A DNA stretch of 64,000 nucleotides, from assembly GCA_016929335.1 (NCBI GenBank), contig JAFGIY010000130.1, forward strand, positions 52,720 to 116,719, in the 5' to 3' direction. This DNA is from Acidobacteriota bacterium (GTDB taxonomy: Bacteria > Acidobacteriota > UBA6911). How positions within the stretch are numbered: position 1 is the stretch's first letter; each line of letters opens with the position of its first letter. Below, piece after piece: positions 62,798 through 64,000 of this stretch. Made by a program: the position numbers and the translations under genes. The notes beneath the pieces are model-generated. The model was given only the letters and a program-made list of their open reading frames with translations. It made no database searches and was not told the DNA's origin.

Positions 62798-63103
62798 CTA
62801 GCGCGCACCGCTGCCGGATTTGGCTTTGCTGAGCAGGCCGGACAGGCTGGCCCGGTATTCTTCAAAGGCGGCTCGTCCGGCCTTGGTAAGCCTGATGATC
62901 GTGAGAGGGACCTTGCCGCGGTAGGTCTTTTCTATTTTGACGTAGCCGGCCTCCTCCAGTTTTGCCAGATGGCTCGAAAGGTTGCCTTTTGTCAGGCTGC
63001 TTTCCCTCAGAAGATAGAGAAAGTCCGCTTCTCTGACGCCGTGCAACAGAGCCACGATCAGGAGTCGTGCAGGCTCGTGTATCACGCGATCCAGTTCACT
63101 CAC
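62798..63103 (-). CDS. Winged-helix transcriptional regulator
   Basis: A 101-residue single-domain regulator of the MarR/ArsR-like type (DNA-binding winged helix seen with membrane partners). The recognition region is LTKGNLSSHLAKLEEAGYVKIEKTY, followed by the wing (YRGKVPLTIIRLTKAGRAAF). Its ATG overlaps the upstream membrane-protein gene stop by 4 nt. A palindromic site upstream of the operon suggests self-regulation. Confidence 0.9.
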   Translation of the reverse strand: MSELDRVIHEPARLLIVALLHGVREADFLYLLRESSLTKGNLSSHLAKLEEAGYVKIEKTYRGKVPLTIIRLTKAGRAAFEEYRASLSGLLSKAKSGSGAR

Positions 63104-63735
63104 GACTTATTCCCTCCAGGAAGCGGAACGCTTCGGACAAAGCTGCGGAAACGGCAGGCGCCCATAACAGCCATAGATATCCCCATAAGAATGAAGAACC
63201 AATACAATGCGCTCCATTGCAGCTTTAGCGGATACATCGCCACGCCAAGAATTATAGAGGCCAGTGAAAGCCATATTAAATGGCGCATGCCCGGCTTCCT
63301 GGATGCGAACAGAGTTGCCGCCGCAAACAGCACACCGATTGCCGGACTGGAGAGATCGGCAATAGTCTGGTGTTTCAAAGAGAGGCCGATCATGACAGAT
63401 GTTGCCCCCCCTATCAAACCTCCAACCGTTCCGCGGAGCAGCCGCTGTGAACGTGGGGACTCCGGTAATTCCATGTAACCGCCCCGTGGGTATGTATATC
63501 TGTTTTTAAGAATCTTTACGATCCGTGCGGCAGACAAGAAGGCTATTATCAATATCACCATAAGGATTATTGAATAAAAAGCTGCAAAACCCGAAGCTTG
63601 CGGCAGAGAGTCGCGCAGCAGGAACGCCCCCCCCAGAACAATCCATAGGCATCCCATGACGATTTCCGGAATGCCGTCCACATTCCAATAGCGTTTGGAC
63701 CTCAGCTCCACTTCATCCAAATTGGGATATTCCAT
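63100..63735 (-). CDS. Integral membrane protein co-operonic with winged-helix regulator
   Basis: A 211-residue protein with about six helices (GIPEIVMGCLWIVLGGAFLL, FYSIILMVILIIAFL, GGLIGGATSVMIGLSL, AIGVLFAAATLFA, IWLSLASIILGVAM, WFFILMGISMAVMGAC). No family recognised. The start at ATG 63735 has GGAGG at 5 nt; an ATG 12 nt further up is the alternative. With the regulator it forms a two-gene operon; such pairs are frequent in Acidobacteria and Bacteroidetes and their role is unknown. Confidence 0.75.
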   Translation of the reverse strand: MEYPNLDEVELRSKRYWNVDGIPEIVMGCLWIVLGGAFLLRDSLPQASGFAAFYSIILMVILIIAFLSAARIVKILKNRYTYPRGGYMELPESPRSQRLLRGTVGGLIGGATSVMIGLSLKHQTIADLSSPAIGVLFAAATLFASRKPGMRHLIWLSLASIILGVAMYPLKLQWSALYWFFILMGISMAVMGACRFRSFVRSVPLPGGNKS

Positions 63736-63748
63736 ATCATCCTCCATT

Positions 63749-63779
63749 GCATACTAGTTTGTACTGCAAACCAGTATGC
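63749..63779. promoter_or_regulatory. Palindromic operator of the winged-helix operon
   Basis: GCATACTAGTTTG (63749-63761) and CAAACCAGTATGC (63767-63779) form an inverted repeat of 13-bp arms with one mismatch around TACTG. It covers the -10 box and the start of transcription, as a repressor site would. Confidence 0.7.
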
Positions 63780-63801
63780 CGCTATAGAGCTTCGGGGTCA
63801 A
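63773..63801 (-). promoter_or_regulatory. Candidate promoter of the winged-helix operon
   Basis: On the minus strand TTGACC (-35, 63796-63801) and CATACT (-10, 63773-63778) lie exactly 17 nt apart, the -10 being inside the operator. Confidence 0.5.
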
Positions 63802-63922
63802 GCAAAAATTTATTTATCCCGACTGATGAAGCGGACCTGCGTTGCAGGCGCAGAATTCAGTTCTGCCTGATGTCTGCTTAGGGCCCGCGCAACAATAAGT
63901 TTACATTTTGACACGAGCGCCG

Positions 63923-64000
63923 GGCGGGCAGATGCAAGGCGCCGCGACGCAGGCAATGCGGGACATTGTCGAGGAGCGGCAACGCCGCAGATGCCCGCCC
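63923..64000. repeat. GGGCGGGCA-bounded repeat, cut or ended by the window edge
   Basis: GGGCGGGCA (63923) and TGCCCGCCC (63992-64000) are inverted ends. The inside (TGCAAGGCGCCGCGACG, GTCGAGGAGC, GCAACGC) shares words with the element at 61029-61236, so both belong to one family. The 120 nt before it (63802-63922) shows nothing. Confidence 0.55.

Noticed and set aside
1..64000. tRNA, rRNA, CRISPR array, prophage or transposase genes
   Set aside because: Looked for cloverleaf T-arm words, regular spacer repeats and integrase/transposase motifs; none was found by eye.

Overview
The window reads as one contiguous piece of a bacterial chromosome of about 53% G+C, densely packed with genes on both strands. 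It looks like a Gram-negative, anaerobic or microaerophilic heterotroph. The clues are a membrane pyrophosphatase, a four-subunit 2-oxoacid:ferredoxin oxidoreductase, several Tat-signal or lipoprotein-type exported iron-sulfur proteins, a DUF6599-like lipoprotein and abundant short intergenic repeats. I think an Acidobacteriota-like lineage (perhaps Aminicenantia-like) is likeliest, but no rRNA or tRNA gene is visible and that placement is inference.

Layout. 1-3.7 kb: membrane pyrophosphatase (cut by the left edge), spmAB and an S66 LD-carboxypeptidase. 3.9-7.9 kb: an unknown protein, an unusual ClpX-like unfoldase, a TIGR01212-type radical SAM protein and a small zinc-ribbon protein. 8-14.7 kb: addB-addA double-strand-break repair nuclease. 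14.8-17.6 kb: korDABC. 17.8-24.8 kb: MFS and NCS2-type permeases, a membrane-anchored NlpC/P60-like protein, an orphan LuxR-type response regulator and a Pit phosphate transporter. 24.9-28.5 kb: mrfA-mrfB DNA repair pair. 28.6-35 kb: a diguanylate cyclase response regulator, then a polyphosphate cluster (sixA diverging from ppx-ppk1-ROK kinase). 35-37 kb: an XRE regulator with a membrane partner, divergent from a WG-repeat protein across a palindromic operator. 37-46 kb: ileS, a RelA-like synthetase with a degenerate hydrolase site, a lipocalin-like secreted protein, an MgtC/DUF4010 membrane protein, a cluster of hairpins with a 202-bp TIR element, and folD.

46.5-48.3 kb holds the most notable gene: a predicted lipoprotein whose reading frame crosses an in-frame UGA and continues for 433 codons. 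The UGA lies in a U-x-x-C motif of the UGSC seleno-protein type, followed immediately by a perfect SECIS-like hairpin. It is most likely a selenoprotein of 596 residues that a standard gene caller splits in two. 48.5-57.4 kb: a beta-CASP metallo-beta-lactamase nuclease, a Gly/Gln-rich exported peptide and an exported redox cluster (two aldo/keto reductase-ferredoxin proteins, DUF362, a NapH-NapG-like membrane ferredoxin, DUF6599). 57.8-64 kb: a Cys-rich protein, a beta-helix secreted protein, a 208-bp TIR element, a GIY-YIG nuclease-like protein and a membrane protein/winged-helix regulator operon with an operator over its promoter.

A recurrent feature is short arrays with a seven-base period (ATTCGAG, AGTCGGC and GCTGAAA types). 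They sit between genes, at gene ends and even inside addB, where they are translated. No rRNA, tRNA, CRISPR array, transposase or prophage gene was recognised.
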